Assembly (NCBI RefSeq): GCF_007293315.1
Contig: NZ_VLXZ01000003.1
Location: 1-64,000, forward strand
Origin: Alkalicoccobacillus porphyridii
GTDB taxonomy: Bacteria > Bacillota > Bacilli > Bacillales > Bacillaceae_D
Direction of reading: 5' to 3'
Length of the DNA stretch: 64,000 bases
In this document: positions 6,258-15,344 of the stretch, one piece after another
Layout: the number at the start of each line of letters is the position of its first letter
Position numbering within the stretch: position 1 is the stretch's first letter
Made by a program: the position numbers and the translations under genes
Notes under the pieces: model-generated
Told to the model about the DNA's origin: nothing
Databases searched by the model: none
The model's input: the letters and a program-made list of their open reading frames with translations, nothing else

Positions 6258-7922
6258 TTAATGTTGTAAGGCTAAAAGTTTGGTTTTAATAGGGTCATAT
6301 ATATTATTGATCATGTCAAAAGGAACGGGTTTGCTAAAATAGAAGCCTTGAACCTCGTCGCAGTTTATCTTTTTTAGTAACTCAACCTGCTCTTCTGTTT
6401 CCACACCTTCAGCCGTGACAAGAATCCCTAATTTTTGTGCAAGGGAAATTAAGGACGTTACAATATGATAATCCTTCGAGCCCGTAGTCACGTTTTGGAT
6501 AAACACTTTATCGATTTTTATCTTATCAACAGGCAGCATACGCAAATAATTAAAGGATGCATGACTAACACCAAAATCATCAATAGCAATACGAAAGCCT
6601 GCTTTACGCAAACGCTTCAAATTCTCAACGGTTGCTACTTCATTCTTTAAAATAGAATGCTCCGTAATTTCTAATTCAATATGCTGTGGGTCCACCTCAT
6701 GTCTTTTGGTGGCATTAAGTAACACAGATTCAAGCCGCTTGGACTCTAATGTCTTTGTTGATAGATTTACCGAGACTCGAAGATGATTATGTAATAGACC
6801 ACCAATTTGTTTACAAACCCTATTAATGACCCACTCATCAATGGTCTCAATGATTCCACACTCTTCAGCTACTAAAATAAATTGATCCGGTGAAATAAAG
6901 CCTAGCTTTGGACTAAACCAGCGTATAAGCGCCTCATAATGAATAACTTCTGTCCGCAAATGAATAATTGGTTGGTAATAAATCGTAAATTCTTGGTTTT
7001 CAATCGCCTTTTTTAGTTCTCGTTGCAGCATATTTTTGTCTAAATGACCGCTTTGGTGACTTTTAGACTCTTTGAACGTTTTAATTTGATTACCGCCATG
7101 CTGTTTAGCCTCAAACATGGCTCGATACGCTTTCATTATAAGCCGGTCAACCGTTTCCTCAGCGTCTGCCATCCTAGAAATTCCTATGCTTGCTGTAACG
7201 GGAATTTCAATTCTATTTACAAAAAAAGGGTTCTCTAAAGCTGACTGTAACGTTTCGGAAAGCTTCTCCACTGTCTGCCCATCTTCCGTACATATGATAA
7301 GCTCGTCTCCAGTAACACGAGAAAGCAAAGCTCGATCAGCTAATAATAACCGGAGTCTGTTAGCAATATCTGTTAAAAAACTCTCAATTCGAACATGTCC
7401 TATTTTGTCTATAATATTATTAAATTTATCTATATTTATATATATAAGTGCTAGGTTTCCATCTTGTTTACGCTGATATTCCAGCTTCTGTTGGACGAAT
7501 TCTCTAAAATAATTAAAGCTAGGCAATCCTGTTCTTATTTCAAATGATCCTTCATTCGTTCTTTTTATACGTTCTGAATAGACTAATAAAAATACATCCT
7601 CAACATTGTCCAACTTTATAGGGACATGAACTGTTCTCTCTGTTTCATTCGTATTTATCTTTTCATCATATACAACAGCTTCATTATCTTCTATCGCTTT
7701 ACGAAACATTGAATCTACACGTTGGGATACATACATGGGAAGCACTTCATCCATAAACTTACCTACAGATTCTTCACCAAGGTATTCTGAACCCTCCGAT
7801 TTCGCACTAATATATTCATATCGAAACCGGCCATCCACATGTTTAAGTAAATATACCGTGTCATATGCATTTCGCAAAGCAGCGGCTAGCTTCATAAATT
7901 GAATATTAGTTTGTTTAGTCAA
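6258..7922 (-). CDS. PAS-like / degenerate GGDEF / EAL protein, probable c-di-GMP phosphodiesterase
   Basis: A 554-residue cytoplasmic protein. Residues 1-120 look like a sensory PAS-type domain, 130-290 a GGDEF domain and 305-545 an EAL domain. The GGDEF signature is degraded to TGDEL (204-208), so cyclase activity is unlikely. The EAL domain keeps YEALIRW, NLSTKTLES, ELEITEHSIL, IDDFG, KIDKVFI and TAEGVET, as expected of an active phosphodiesterase. The start is weak: TTG at 7922 has AGGAG 13 bases upstream, and an internal ATG is possible. With the DgcW-type gene at 35523 and the SinR locus it suggests c-di-GMP and biofilm control. Confidence 0.85.
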   Translation of the reverse strand: MTKQTNIQFMKLAAALRNAYDTVYLLKHVDGRFRYEYISAKSEGSEYLGEESVGKFMDEVLPMYVSQRVDSMFRKAIEDNEAVVYDEKINTNETERTVHVPIKLDNVEDVFLLVYSERIKRTNEGSFEIRTGLPSFNYFREFVQQKLEYQRKQDGNLALIYINIDKFNNIIDKIGHVRIESFLTDIANRLRLLLADRALLSRVTGDELIICTEDGQTVEKLSETLQSALENPFFVNRIEIPVTASIGISRMADAEETVDRLIMKAYRAMFEAKQHGGNQIKTFKESKSHQSGHLDKNMLQRELKKAIENQEFTIYYQPIIHLRTEVIHYEALIRWFSPKLGFISPDQFILVAEECGIIETIDEWVINRVCKQIGGLLHNHLRVSVNLSTKTLESKRLESVLLNATKRHEVDPQHIELEITEHSILKNEVATVENLKRLRKAGFRIAIDDFGVSHASFNYLRMLPVDKIKIDKVFIQNVTTGSKDYHIVTSLISLAQKLGILVTAEGVETEEQVELLKKINCDEVQGFYFSKPVPFDMINNIYDPIKTKLLALQH

Positions 7923-8046
7923 GGTCGTTTATAGACTCCTTTCTCCTGCGTCCACTCAGAAGTCTCTACTTATATATCGTAAAAAACGTTGATGATTTAA
8001 AGTGCTCCCACTAAATAAGTTAACTGTTGTAGATTTAGGGCTTTAT

Positions 8047-8163
8047 TCACTCCTTTGGATTTGTATTCATCTCTTTCTTTTTCTTACGCTCTTTTACTAT
8101 TTTCAGAATAACTGGATACAACACAGGTCCCCATCTGAGGGCTAATCTAATAATTCTTGGCAT
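8047..8163 (-). CDS. 38-residue basic small protein
   Basis: A small gene for 38 residues, beginning MPRIIRLALRWGPVLYPV and ending in a very basic tail (KERKKKKEM). The first half is a short hydrophobic or amphipathic helix with Arg flanks, which suggests membrane association. The ribosome binding site AAGGAGAG lies nine bases before ATG 8163. It stands alone in the gap between the EAL gene and the ReoY-like gene. Such short basic proteins are common in Bacillus but uncharacterised; I give no function. Confidence 0.6.
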   Translation of the reverse strand: MPRIIRLALRWGPVLYPVILKIVKERKKKKEMNTNPKE

Positions 8164-8296
8164 CATTCATCTCTCCTTCAATCATTCTATGCCCTTAACA
8201 TTCCCTCCCTTTTCAGAAAAGAAACATTTCTCCCGTTTTTACGTTATGATTATAGGGAATACGTGAATATTGACTGAAGAACAGGCAGGTGATGAC

Positions 8297-8851
8297 ATGA
8301 ACAGATGGGTATCCACGTCCGAAAAGTCTGGATTTTTACATTGGTTTCTAAAAAACCACCGATTGAAACGAAAAGATTCGCGATTAATTCTTGATTATCT
8401 GATAAATCATCCACATATATTAGAACATGTAACCTTTACAGATACAGTTTCTCCACAAGCAAAAACAATTATTATTTCTAGCATGCAATCAGATGAACAA
8501 GGCTTTGTATATTACAATCAGTCCGTCAAAAGCGAGGATCCCTCCAAGGTACTTGGTGATCTAATGGCTCATCCAAGCGCTAAAAGGAACTTAATCATTC
8601 ATTTCTATGGGAGTCATATCCACGCCACCTATCAGCAATTACTACAAACTCCCATCAAAGAACAATATCAAAACTATAAACGCTTTAAGCGCTATGAAGA
8701 TGAAACGAAAGTCTTACTTGATCAGGTCAAACAAACAACAGACCGAAACACGCTTCTCGCAGAGATTGACGCTGCACTTGATGATCGAAATGAAGCGCTT
8801 TTTAAAGAATTGACTATTCGCCTTAGAGAATTGGATGAGAGCATTCCTTAA
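8297..8851 (+). CDS. ReoY/YpiB family protein (UPF0302)
   Basis: A 184-residue protein resembling Bacillus YpiB, whose Listeria homologue ReoY helps ClpCP degrade MurA and so tunes peptidoglycan synthesis. The N-terminal stretch MNRWVSTSEKSGFLHWFL and the central FYGSHIHATYQQLL are typical. The C-terminal 50 residues are charged helices. ATG 8297 is preferred to the ATG-less upstream start because CAGGTGATG precedes it. YpiB is normally beside ypiA and ypiF; here it is isolated, so it may be a second copy. Its end overlaps the convergent rocB-like gene by four bases. Confidence 0.75.
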   Translation: MNRWVSTSEKSGFLHWFLKNHRLKRKDSRLILDYLINHPHILEHVTFTDTVSPQAKTIIISSMQSDEQGFVYYNQSVKSEDPSKVLGDLMAHPSAKRNLIIHFYGSHIHATYQQLLQTPIKEQYQNYKRFKRYEDETKVLLDQVKQTTDRNTLLAEIDAALDDRNEALFKELTIRLRELDESIP

Positions 8852-10560
8852 ACCGAGTGAAGCTCATGTATTTTCTGTAGCGCTAATGTAAGCAGCAAGG
8901 GTGCGGTTTCAGTTGAATAAGAGAGCTGAAGCCGTTCCGTTCGTTTATGAGCGTCCTTACCAAAAGGTCCAATATTCATTGTTGGAATATCGATATTTGC
9001 AATCTCTTTAAGGGGCACATGATAATCGTATCCAAACAAGGGCATATGCTTCTCTAGCGATTCAATGGTTTTTTGATTTCCACTGCTTCTGCAATAGCTC
9101 ACATCAGACAGCCCTGGGAAGAAGGTTTTCTCTGCTACTTCCTCGCCACACTGTTCCAATGCATATTGCGTGACTTGTCGAACCACAGATAATAATGCCC
9201 GATCTGTATCCTTATCCAAATGAACGTGCGGATAATAAGGGGGTTGTAGCAGCACTAAATAAAAGGGTGCCAAGTCGAGAAAGTAACCAGATAACCTCCT
9301 TGCAATGGCTAACGTCTTCTCTGAATAATCCTCTTCTTCGATATCAACAGCTCGAATCACATCTTGATAAACACCTTGAAAGGTTTGACCATATTTATCA
9401 ATGCCTAGCTTATAAAGATGCTCTAAGGTGTAAACCCTAGGCTTTGGAGGTTCACTAATCAGTCCATTTGGAACATGGGTCTGGGCAGACCTTAAGGACA
9501 CAAGACGTTGATAGATGCGTTCGCTCGCAGTTTCACACGCTTGTGTTACTTTGTGAATCACTCCATCAGGTGAGGTAGCTAACGTTAGCACATTATAAAG
9601 CAAATACGCCTCATTTGGAGTTTGAACATCATAGCTTTCTTTTATATCTCTAATGCGTAAACAAGTTGGTGATGGCGACTTCTCGCCCATCGCTTGATCG
9701 GCGAATACCTCTGACCATTCCATCTCTACGGCAATTTGAGCAGCCATTACGGAAGCATTAATTCCCTCCAAAGGCTGTCCTACATGTGTTTCCCGGCCAA
9801 GACAATAGATAAAAGGTAAGAGCTTACCTGTCGAGCCAGTATAGATGTATTTACGATGATCATTTGGATAAGAGGAAAAGTTCGGTTCACTGCATATACA
9901 AGCATCAAAGCTCCAGCCAGCTTCTCTCATATCATGTAATTCCCCAACCGCTGCGAACATTCCTTTTGAAAGCATTTCCTCATCAGGAACCGCAACTAAA
10001 ATGAGATTTTGTTTATTTCCTGGTGTTTCACTTATATCCTGTAGGACAGATAACTGCATGGCCAAACCTGCTTTCATATCCATGGTTCCTCTGCCAAATA
10101 GATAATCATTAGAATACAGGTCCTGTTGCGCGTGTGCATCAAGAAAGCCTTCATTTTCTCTCTTTAATTCGCCTTCCAATTGGGCTGGCGTAAAAGCGTA
10201 CGATTTGTATTGACCAAAATCATCTACCCCAACCACATCAAAATGACTTAGCAAAAGAACACCACGTTTAGAGTCTGGATCTCCTTCCATCCTTGCCACA
10301 ATTGCCTCTCTTTGAAGAGGATCCCCTTTAATCGGCACTCGCTTAATATGGTGAGCATGGCTTTTGTAGTAATCCATTCTTTGAAGAATCGTCACAATCG
10401 TATCAACCATCTCACATTCACCTTTTGTGCCGGATATACTTGGCTGATTCACTAATTCTAATGTTAATTGCTTTACTCGATCCGCATGTTCATACTGCAA
10501 AAATGTTTTCTGCCCCATCAGCTTCGCCTCTCTCTTTAATCGCTCATTTACTTTATGCAT
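8848..10560 (-). CDS. rocB: M20-family peptidase, RocB-like
   Basis: A 570-residue M20/M28-type metallohydrolase most like RocB of the Bacillus arginine utilisation group. Metal-site motifs are LLSHFDVVGV, GRGTMDMKAGLAM, VPDEEM and CSEPNF. The true start may be ATG 10518, which has GAGAGG eight bases upstream; ATG 10560 has only a weak TAGG. The reaction of RocB is not established; a role in arginine or peptide catabolism is inferred. rocD lies elsewhere in this window (29349), so the roc genes are scattered. Confidence 0.78.
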   Translation of the reverse strand: MHKVNERLKREAKLMGQKTFLQYEHADRVKQLTLELVNQPSISGTKGECEMVDTIVTILQRMDYYKSHAHHIKRVPIKGDPLQREAIVARMEGDPDSKRGVLLLSHFDVVGVDDFGQYKSYAFTPAQLEGELKRENEGFLDAHAQQDLYSNDYLFGRGTMDMKAGLAMQLSVLQDISETPGNKQNLILVAVPDEEMLSKGMFAAVGELHDMREAGWSFDACICSEPNFSSYPNDHRKYIYTGSTGKLLPFIYCLGRETHVGQPLEGINASVMAAQIAVEMEWSEVFADQAMGEKSPSPTCLRIRDIKESYDVQTPNEAYLLYNVLTLATSPDGVIHKVTQACETASERIYQRLVSLRSAQTHVPNGLISEPPKPRVYTLEHLYKLGIDKYGQTFQGVYQDVIRAVDIEEEDYSEKTLAIARRLSGYFLDLAPFYLVLLQPPYYPHVHLDKDTDRALLSVVRQVTQYALEQCGEEVAEKTFFPGLSDVSYCRSSGNQKTIESLEKHMPLFGYDYHVPLKEIANIDIPTMNIGPFGKDAHKRTERLQLSYSTETAPLLLTLALQKIHELHSV

Positions 10561-10716
10561 AAAATGCCTATTGTGACTCTAAGGAGTAAATAACTTCTCA
10601 TATGTAAGGGGTATCATCTTCATCATATCAAGATTGTTGAAATGTGACGAATGATTTTTTTAGCAAGTAACCTTTGTTGTGAGGTTATCTCCTGATCTTT
10701 TTATGACCTTAAATTA

Positions 10717-10745
10717 TTGACATTTTTGCAGAGGACTATTATTGT
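10717..10745 (+). promoter_or_regulatory. Sigma-A promoter of the mntABCD operon
   Basis: TTGACA (10717-10722), 17 bases, TATTGT (10740-10745), about 75 bases before the mntA start. The MntR box overlaps its downstream edge. Confidence 0.65.
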
Positions 10746-10761
10746 TTACTTAAGGCAACTT
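10744..10761 (+). promoter_or_regulatory. MntR operator before mntABCD
   Basis: GTTTACTTAAGGCAACTT is an inverted repeat close to the Bacillus MntR box (TTTGCCTTAAGGAAAC and its complement). It covers the -10/+1 region, where bound MntR with manganese would block initiation. A related box lies before the second mntA-like gene. Confidence 0.75.
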
Positions 10762-10818
10762 TTAGTCGCTTGTCTTACTTTTTCTTGCTCTGCACGATAT
10801 ATAAAGGAGTTTCACTCT

Positions 10819-11751
10819 ATGACACAAATGAGTCATTCTATATATATATGGCTAATAGCTGCTATTTTGGTATTGTCGGGTTGCCAGTCTACCTTTGTAC
10901 AACACGACCCTAATCAATTAAATGTCGTCACCACAACGGCACAAATTGCTGATCCTCTGCGTATAATTGGAGGCGACCGTATTCAGGTAACCAGTCTAAT
11001 GGGACCAGGAATTGATCCACATCTATATGAAGCCTCACAGAGGGACATTAGTCGAATAGAACAAGCGGATGTATTGTTTTATAGTGGATTGCACCTGGAA
11101 GCTAATATGAATGTAATCTTTGAGAATACTTCTGTACCAACACTTGCATTCAGTAGTGCAACTGAGAGCTCCGAGCTGCTTGAAGATCCTGAGTACCCAG
11201 GTTCAATTGATCCTCATATTTGGTTTGATATAAATTTGTGGTCTGCAGGTATTGAAGCCGCTGTTGAACAATTAAAAGTGCTCTCTCCTCAGGATGCCGC
11301 ATACTTTGAGGAGAACAAGCAGAACTACTTAAACGAGCTTCAACAATTACAGGAGTATGCCTCCGCTAAACTTGGCTCTTTAGATGAGAGTAAACGAGTA
11401 CTCGTGACTGCTCATGATGCTTTTCAATATTTTGCACGTGCGACTGATATGGATGTTGTTGCCTTGCAGGGCCTAAGCACTGAATCCGAAATTGGCATCT
11501 CTGATGTACAGTCGACGGTGACGACGATTGTAGAACGGGATATTCCCGCTGTATTTGTAGAAACAAGTGTAAATGAAAGAGCCATTCAATCAGTGATTGA
11601 AGGCGTTAAAAGACAGGGGCATCAGGTGCAACTAGGTGGTGAACTCTACTCTGACGCAATGGGAGAAGAGGGAACCGAGACAGGAACATATATTGGAATG
11701 TACAGATATAATGTGAATACCATTTACGATGCTCTTTCAGGAGGGACATAA
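10819..11751 (+). CDS. mntA: Manganese ABC transporter substrate-binding lipoprotein
   Basis: A 310-residue cluster A-I metal-binding lipoprotein of the ZnuA/MntA family. It has a signal peptide with lipobox LSGCQ at about residues 20-24, then TTAQIADPL, the first metal ligand in DPHLYE, SGLHLEAN, DPHIWFD, AHDAFQYF and a final GGELYSDAMG. ATG 10819 has AAAGGAG nine bases upstream; longer frames lack one. It is the first gene of mntABCD with only two bases before mntB, and is controlled by the MntR box. A paralogue, about two thirds alike by eye, is at 53203. Confidence 0.9.
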   Translation: MTQMSHSIYIWLIAAILVLSGCQSTFVQHDPNQLNVVTTTAQIADPLRIIGGDRIQVTSLMGPGIDPHLYEASQRDISRIEQADVLFYSGLHLEANMNVIFENTSVPTLAFSSATESSELLEDPEYPGSIDPHIWFDINLWSAGIEAAVEQLKVLSPQDAAYFEENKQNYLNELQQLQEYASAKLGSLDESKRVLVTAHDAFQYFARATDMDVVALQGLSTESEIGISDVQSTVTTIVERDIPAVFVETSVNERAIQSVIEGVKRQGHQVQLGGELYSDAMGEEGTETGTYIGMYRYNVNTIYDALSGGT

Positions 11752-11753
11752 AC

Positions 11754-12512
11754 ATGACACACGTTCTTGAAGTCAATAACGTAAGTGCGGCTTATCGAAA
11801 AAATAAGGTGCTCGATAATGTGACGTTTGCTGTAGATAAAGGAACACTAACGGGAATTGTCGGCCCAAACGGTGCTGGTAAATCAACGTTAATTAAGACG
11901 TTGCTTGAGCTACACCCTTCACTATCTGGAGATGTTGCTTTTTTTGGACACTCCTTAAAAGCAGAGAAAACACGGGTGGGCTATGTGCCACAGCGCGGCT
12001 CTGTTGACTGGGATTTCCCCACCAATGCACTAGATGTCGTAATGATGGGTCTATATCAAAAGATTGGCTGGTTTAAATGGCCAATGCGCCGTCATAAGGA
12101 AAAGGCATTTGAAACGCTTGATAAGGTCGGGATGGCCGATTATGCCCACAGACAAATTAGTCAGCTGTCTGGCGGACAACAGCAGCGCGTCTTTTTGGCA
12201 AGAGCGTTAATCCAAGAAGCGGACCTTTATTTCATGGATGAGCCTTTTGCTGGGGTGGATGCTTCTACAGAGAAAGCGATTATGACCATTCTTAAAGAAT
12301 TAAAAAACACGGGAAAAACGGTGCTAGTGGTTCATCATGACTTACAAACAGTCACTGATTATTTCGATCAAGTATTGCTACTAAACCGCTCTGTGATTGC
12401 CCATGGTCCTACCGTAACTACATTTACGCAAGACACTATTGCAAATGCATACGGCGGGGCTGTTCGTTGGATGAAGGAGGGCTTACAGCATGGGCATCCT
12501 ACTGTCCAGTAA
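11754..12512 (+). CDS. mntB: Manganese ABC transporter ATP-binding protein
   Basis: A 252-residue ABC ATPase. Walker A is GPNGAGKST (near residue 35), the signature is LSGGQQQR and Walker B is LYFMDEPF, followed by the switch histidine in VVHHDLQ. It energises the MntC/MntD channel for manganese uptake. Its C-terminus is His-containing (GLQHGHPTVQ). The last 23 bases overlap mntC, which points to translational coupling. Confidence 0.9.
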   Translation: MTHVLEVNNVSAAYRKNKVLDNVTFAVDKGTLTGIVGPNGAGKSTLIKTLLELHPSLSGDVAFFGHSLKAEKTRVGYVPQRGSVDWDFPTNALDVVMMGLYQKIGWFKWPMRRHKEKAFETLDKVGMADYAHRQISQLSGGQQQRVFLARALIQEADLYFMDEPFAGVDASTEKAIMTILKELKNTGKTVLVVHHDLQTVTDYFDQVLLLNRSVIAHGPTVTTFTQDTIANAYGGAVRWMKEGLQHGHPTVQ

Positions 12513-13386
12513 TTTCCAATGGGTTCTATTGAGCACAACGCTCCTTGGCGTTGCAGCAGGAATGTTTGGGGTCTTATCTTATTGGAGAAAACAAAGCTTA
12601 ATGAGTGACGCCTTGTCACATGCAGCGCTTCCTGGAGTTGTGATCGCCTTTCTCATTCTTAATGAAAAGAATCTACCATTTCTCATATTAGGAGCGGGAA
12701 TAAGCGCTCTTCTAGGAGCACTGTTCATTCAAGGAATTAAAACATCAACCAGGATTAAAGAGGATACAGCCATGGGTATGATTTTGTCAGTATTCTTTGG
12801 CGGTGGGATCATGCTGCTTACCATTGCTAATCGCTCAGGGGGAGGCAACCAAAGCGGGCTGGATAGCTTTATCTTTGGTCAGGCAGCAACCATGGTGCAA
12901 TCCGATGTGTACATGATGGCCGGTCTTGCCTGTGTGGTTATCCTGATCATTTTGTTCGCCTTTAAAGAATGGAAGCTGTTTCTGTTTGATCCTAACTTTG
13001 CAAAAGGGATAGGCTACCCATTGAGGGGAATGAATGGACTCTATCTTGCTGTACTAGTCATTACGATCGTTATTGGTATTCAAGCCGTTGGGGTCATTTT
13101 AATGGCAGCTCTGCTCATCATCCCAGCCGTCAGCGCAAGATACTGGACTCACTCATTCCATGTCATGATGGCTCTTTCTGCCGTATTTGGTGGACTATCT
13201 GGAGCTCTCGGAACATTTATTAGTGCCCAAGGTTCAGGATGGCCAACTGGTCCCTTTATTGTTCTAGCTGCCTCCATTTTATTTCTTGTTTCTCTCATTG
13301 CAGGTAAAGAAAAGGGCTTACTCATTGAGTGGCTTGAATACCGGTCCATTAAGAGGGACCACCTGCCGAAAGGAGATCAAGTATGA
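12490..13386 (+). CDS. mntC: Manganese ABC transporter permease
   Basis: A 298-residue ABC-3 family permease with about eight to nine membrane segments. Typical family motifs are YWRKQSLMSDALSHAALPG near the N-terminus and GVILMAALLIIPAVSAR near residue 205. ATG 12490 lies inside the end of mntB with GGAGG upstream, so the overlap is genuine. It forms the channel with MntD. Confidence 0.9.
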   Translation: MGILLSSNFQWVLLSTTLLGVAAGMFGVLSYWRKQSLMSDALSHAALPGVVIAFLILNEKNLPFLILGAGISALLGALFIQGIKTSTRIKEDTAMGMILSVFFGGGIMLLTIANRSGGGNQSGLDSFIFGQAATMVQSDVYMMAGLACVVILIILFAFKEWKLFLFDPNFAKGIGYPLRGMNGLYLAVLVITIVIGIQAVGVILMAALLIIPAVSARYWTHSFHVMMALSAVFGGLSGALGTFISAQGSGWPTGPFIVLAASILFLVSLIAGKEKGLLIEWLEYRSIKRDHLPKGDQV

Positions 13387-14267
13387 CGTACGTAGCATGG
13401 ATTCTGATAACTGCCTCTTTAGTCGGTATGTCCTGCGGTATGATTGGAGTCTTCCTTGTTTTAAGAAGAATGGCCATGATGGCAGATGCGATCAGTCATA
13501 CCGTGCTACTTGGCATTGTGCTAGCTTTTATGATTACCCAGAGTCTTGAAGGTGTACACATGCTCATTGGTGCTGCTTTAGCCGGTCTTTTAACAACTTA
13601 CTTAGTTCAGTGGTTCCAATCAAAGGGTGTCCAATATGACGCCTCCATTGGTGTCGTCTTCACCAGTTTGTTTGCGATCGGTGTCATCCTGGTTTCAACC
13701 AGTATCGGTAACACACACTTAGATATTAAGCATACTTTGATGGGCGAAATCGCATTTATTCCTTGGAATACAACAACACTCCCATTTACAGGTTTTGAGG
13801 TTCCAGTAGCCACTCTCATCTTATTTTGCGTCTTTTTATTAGTGCTAGGATTGATTCTTGCTTTTTATAAAGAATGGAAAATTACTGCTTTTGATCCCGC
13901 ATTAGCCGCAAGTCTTGGACTGCCGGTGATTGGGTTGCACTATTTATTTATGACTCTTGTTTCGTTAACAACCGTAGCGTCCTTTGATGCTGTTGGCGCG
14001 ATTCTTGTAGTGGCCATGCTCATCACTCCCGCTGCATCGGCCTATTTATGGACTGAGAGACTATCCATTATGCTTTTGTTAAGTGCTTCGTTTGGAATTA
14101 TTTCTTCCATAAGCGGGTACTATCTTGCCGTTTGGCTGGATACCTCTGTCTCAGGATCCATGGCATTCTCTACAGGTCTTGTTTTCTTAGTTAGCTTTAT
14201 ATTTTCACCAACACATGGCATGATCTCGCGTTGGGTACGACCAGAAAAAGCCAGTTTGACGTCTTAA
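13383..14267 (+). CDS. mntD: Manganese ABC transporter permease
   Basis: A 294-residue ABC-3 family permease paralogous to MntC, with motifs LRRMAMMADAISHTVLLGI and AILVVAMLITPAASAYL. It overlaps mntC by four bases (ATGA) with AAAGGAG upstream. It is the last gene of the operon, followed by a terminator hairpin at 14335. Confidence 0.9.
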   Translation: MTYVAWILITASLVGMSCGMIGVFLVLRRMAMMADAISHTVLLGIVLAFMITQSLEGVHMLIGAALAGLLTTYLVQWFQSKGVQYDASIGVVFTSLFAIGVILVSTSIGNTHLDIKHTLMGEIAFIPWNTTTLPFTGFEVPVATLILFCVFLLVLGLILAFYKEWKITAFDPALAASLGLPVIGLHYLFMTLVSLTTVASFDAVGAILVVAMLITPAASAYLWTERLSIMLLLSASFGIISSISGYYLAVWLDTSVSGSMAFSTGLVFLVSFIFSPTHGMISRWVRPEKASLTS

Positions 14268-14334
14268 ATTGCTCGAGGCTATGGTGAGATCGGCAGTGAA
14301 CCCTTAAAGTTTGATTTTTAATTAATTACAGATA

Positions 14335-14382
14335 GGCTGGTTTGAGTTCAGTAATGTGCCTGACTCAAATCAGCCCATTTTA
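14335..14382 (+). terminator. Probable terminator of mntABCD
   Basis: GGCTGGTTTGAGTTCAG (14335-14351) pairs with CTGACTCAAATCAGCC (14360-14375) apart from one bulged base and a G-T pair, followed by CATTTTAGTTTG. Confidence 0.65.
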
Positions 14383-14430
14383 GTTTGATTTGATCGTGAT
14401 TATAATTTTCTGGATAGAGTAATCTGATGA

Positions 14431-14690
14431 TTTTTTCTTCGTCCGCCGCTACAGGAGAACCCTACGCTTTCCGCGGGAACGGCCTCAGCCCTCGAAGTGG
14501 AAAACCACCACTTCGATGTCTTCAGACGCGTTCTGTTCCGCAGGAGTCTTCGGGTTCTCCTTCCGCTCATGTTCTGAATTAAACAATTAAAGATCGTTTT
14601 TCAGTGACCGCCTGTTCTTCTCACAGGTATCGGCCCTCCTATTTAGTCCACTTGTTTAGTGAGCTCGCTGGTAAACTTCAAGAGCATCCA
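14431..14690 (+). repeat. Dispersed palindromic repeat, B core with A tail (copy 1)
   Basis: The B core (14446-14567) runs from CGCTACAGGAGAACCC to GGGTTCTCCTTCCGCTC and holds an inner hairpin TCGAAGTGG/CCACTTCGA. It is followed by the B end TTTTTCAGTGACC and the A tail ending TTTAGTCCACTTG. It fills most of the 578-base gap after mntD; a 246-base frame inside (14604-14849) has no ribosome binding site and I do not call it. Apart from the two terminators I see nothing else in the gap. Confidence 0.8.
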
Positions 14691-14812
14691 AAAACCTTTG
14701 AACACGCTTTGCGCCCTGTGCCCACTGTTGGGCATAAACCTGATGACGAATTAGGCCCGCTTCAAATAATCATTCACCACGTTCCTTTTACATTTTTCAT
14801 GGGATTTCACCA

Positions 14813-14860
14813 TAAAAAAAACACCCCAAACGTTAGAGAAAAACTCTAACGTTTGGGGTG
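14813..14860 (-). terminator. Terminator overlapping the acetyltransferase stop
   Basis: CACCCCAAACGTTAGAG (14822-14838) pairs perfectly with 14844-14860 around an AAAAA loop and is followed leftward by eight T. The stop codon of the GNAT gene lies within the stem. Confidence 0.88.
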
Positions 14861-15322
14861 CACCATCACAATAAACTCAACGTCTTTTGAAAAGAATGTT
14901 GCCTGCTGCACGAAGCCGCTATTTGTATAAAGCTTTATCGCTCGTTTGTTAAAGGCTGCTACCGAAAGTCTGATGCATTCACCTGAAAACCTGCTTTGTA
15001 CATGAGATAATATGCTTTGAAAGAACTCCATACCCTTGCCTTGACCAGTTAAGGCCGGCGACATCCCTAGTCCTATATCGACACAGCTTTCTTTGTAGAC
15101 ACCAGCTATACTTCCCTCTGGCACTTGAGCCGATTTTCCGATACAGAAGATACCATACAGCCTGTCTTCATAATAAACTGAGTAATACGACCCCATCAAA
15201 AATTCCTGCATAGCCTCTGACTTGGAGCGGATATTGTAAAAATCATAAGGAGGTTCATAGTCCCATTGTAGCACCTGAACAGCATCCTCAGGTGTCATAT
15301 CATCAATTATGTACTTCCCCAC
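14846..15322 (-). CDS. GNAT-family N-acetyltransferase
   Basis: A 158-residue acetyltransferase-like protein starting MGKYIIDDMTPEDAVQVL. The acetyl-CoA loop appears as MSPALTGQGKGMEFFQ, followed by the terminal beta strand region RLSVAAFNKRAIKLYTNSGF. GTG 15322 is chosen because AAAGGGGGG lies seven bases upstream; a longer frame to 15400 overlaps the HAD gene. It follows the HAD phosphatase closely, probably in one operon with it and the M20 dipeptidase. The substrate is unknown. Confidence 0.8.
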   Translation of the reverse strand: MGKYIIDDMTPEDAVQVLQWDYEPPYDFYNIRSKSEAMQEFLMGSYYSVYYEDRLYGIFCIGKSAQVPEGSIAGVYKESCVDIGLGMSPALTGQGKGMEFFQSILSHVQSRFSGECIRLSVAAFNKRAIKLYTNSGFVQQATFFSKDVEFIVMVHPKR

Positions 15323-15344
15323 CTGGACGCCCCCCTTTATATTT

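Noticed and set aside
14604-14849. 81-codon plus-strand frame after the B repeat
   Set aside because: No ribosome binding site, overlaps the repeat tail and a terminator, no recognisable features.
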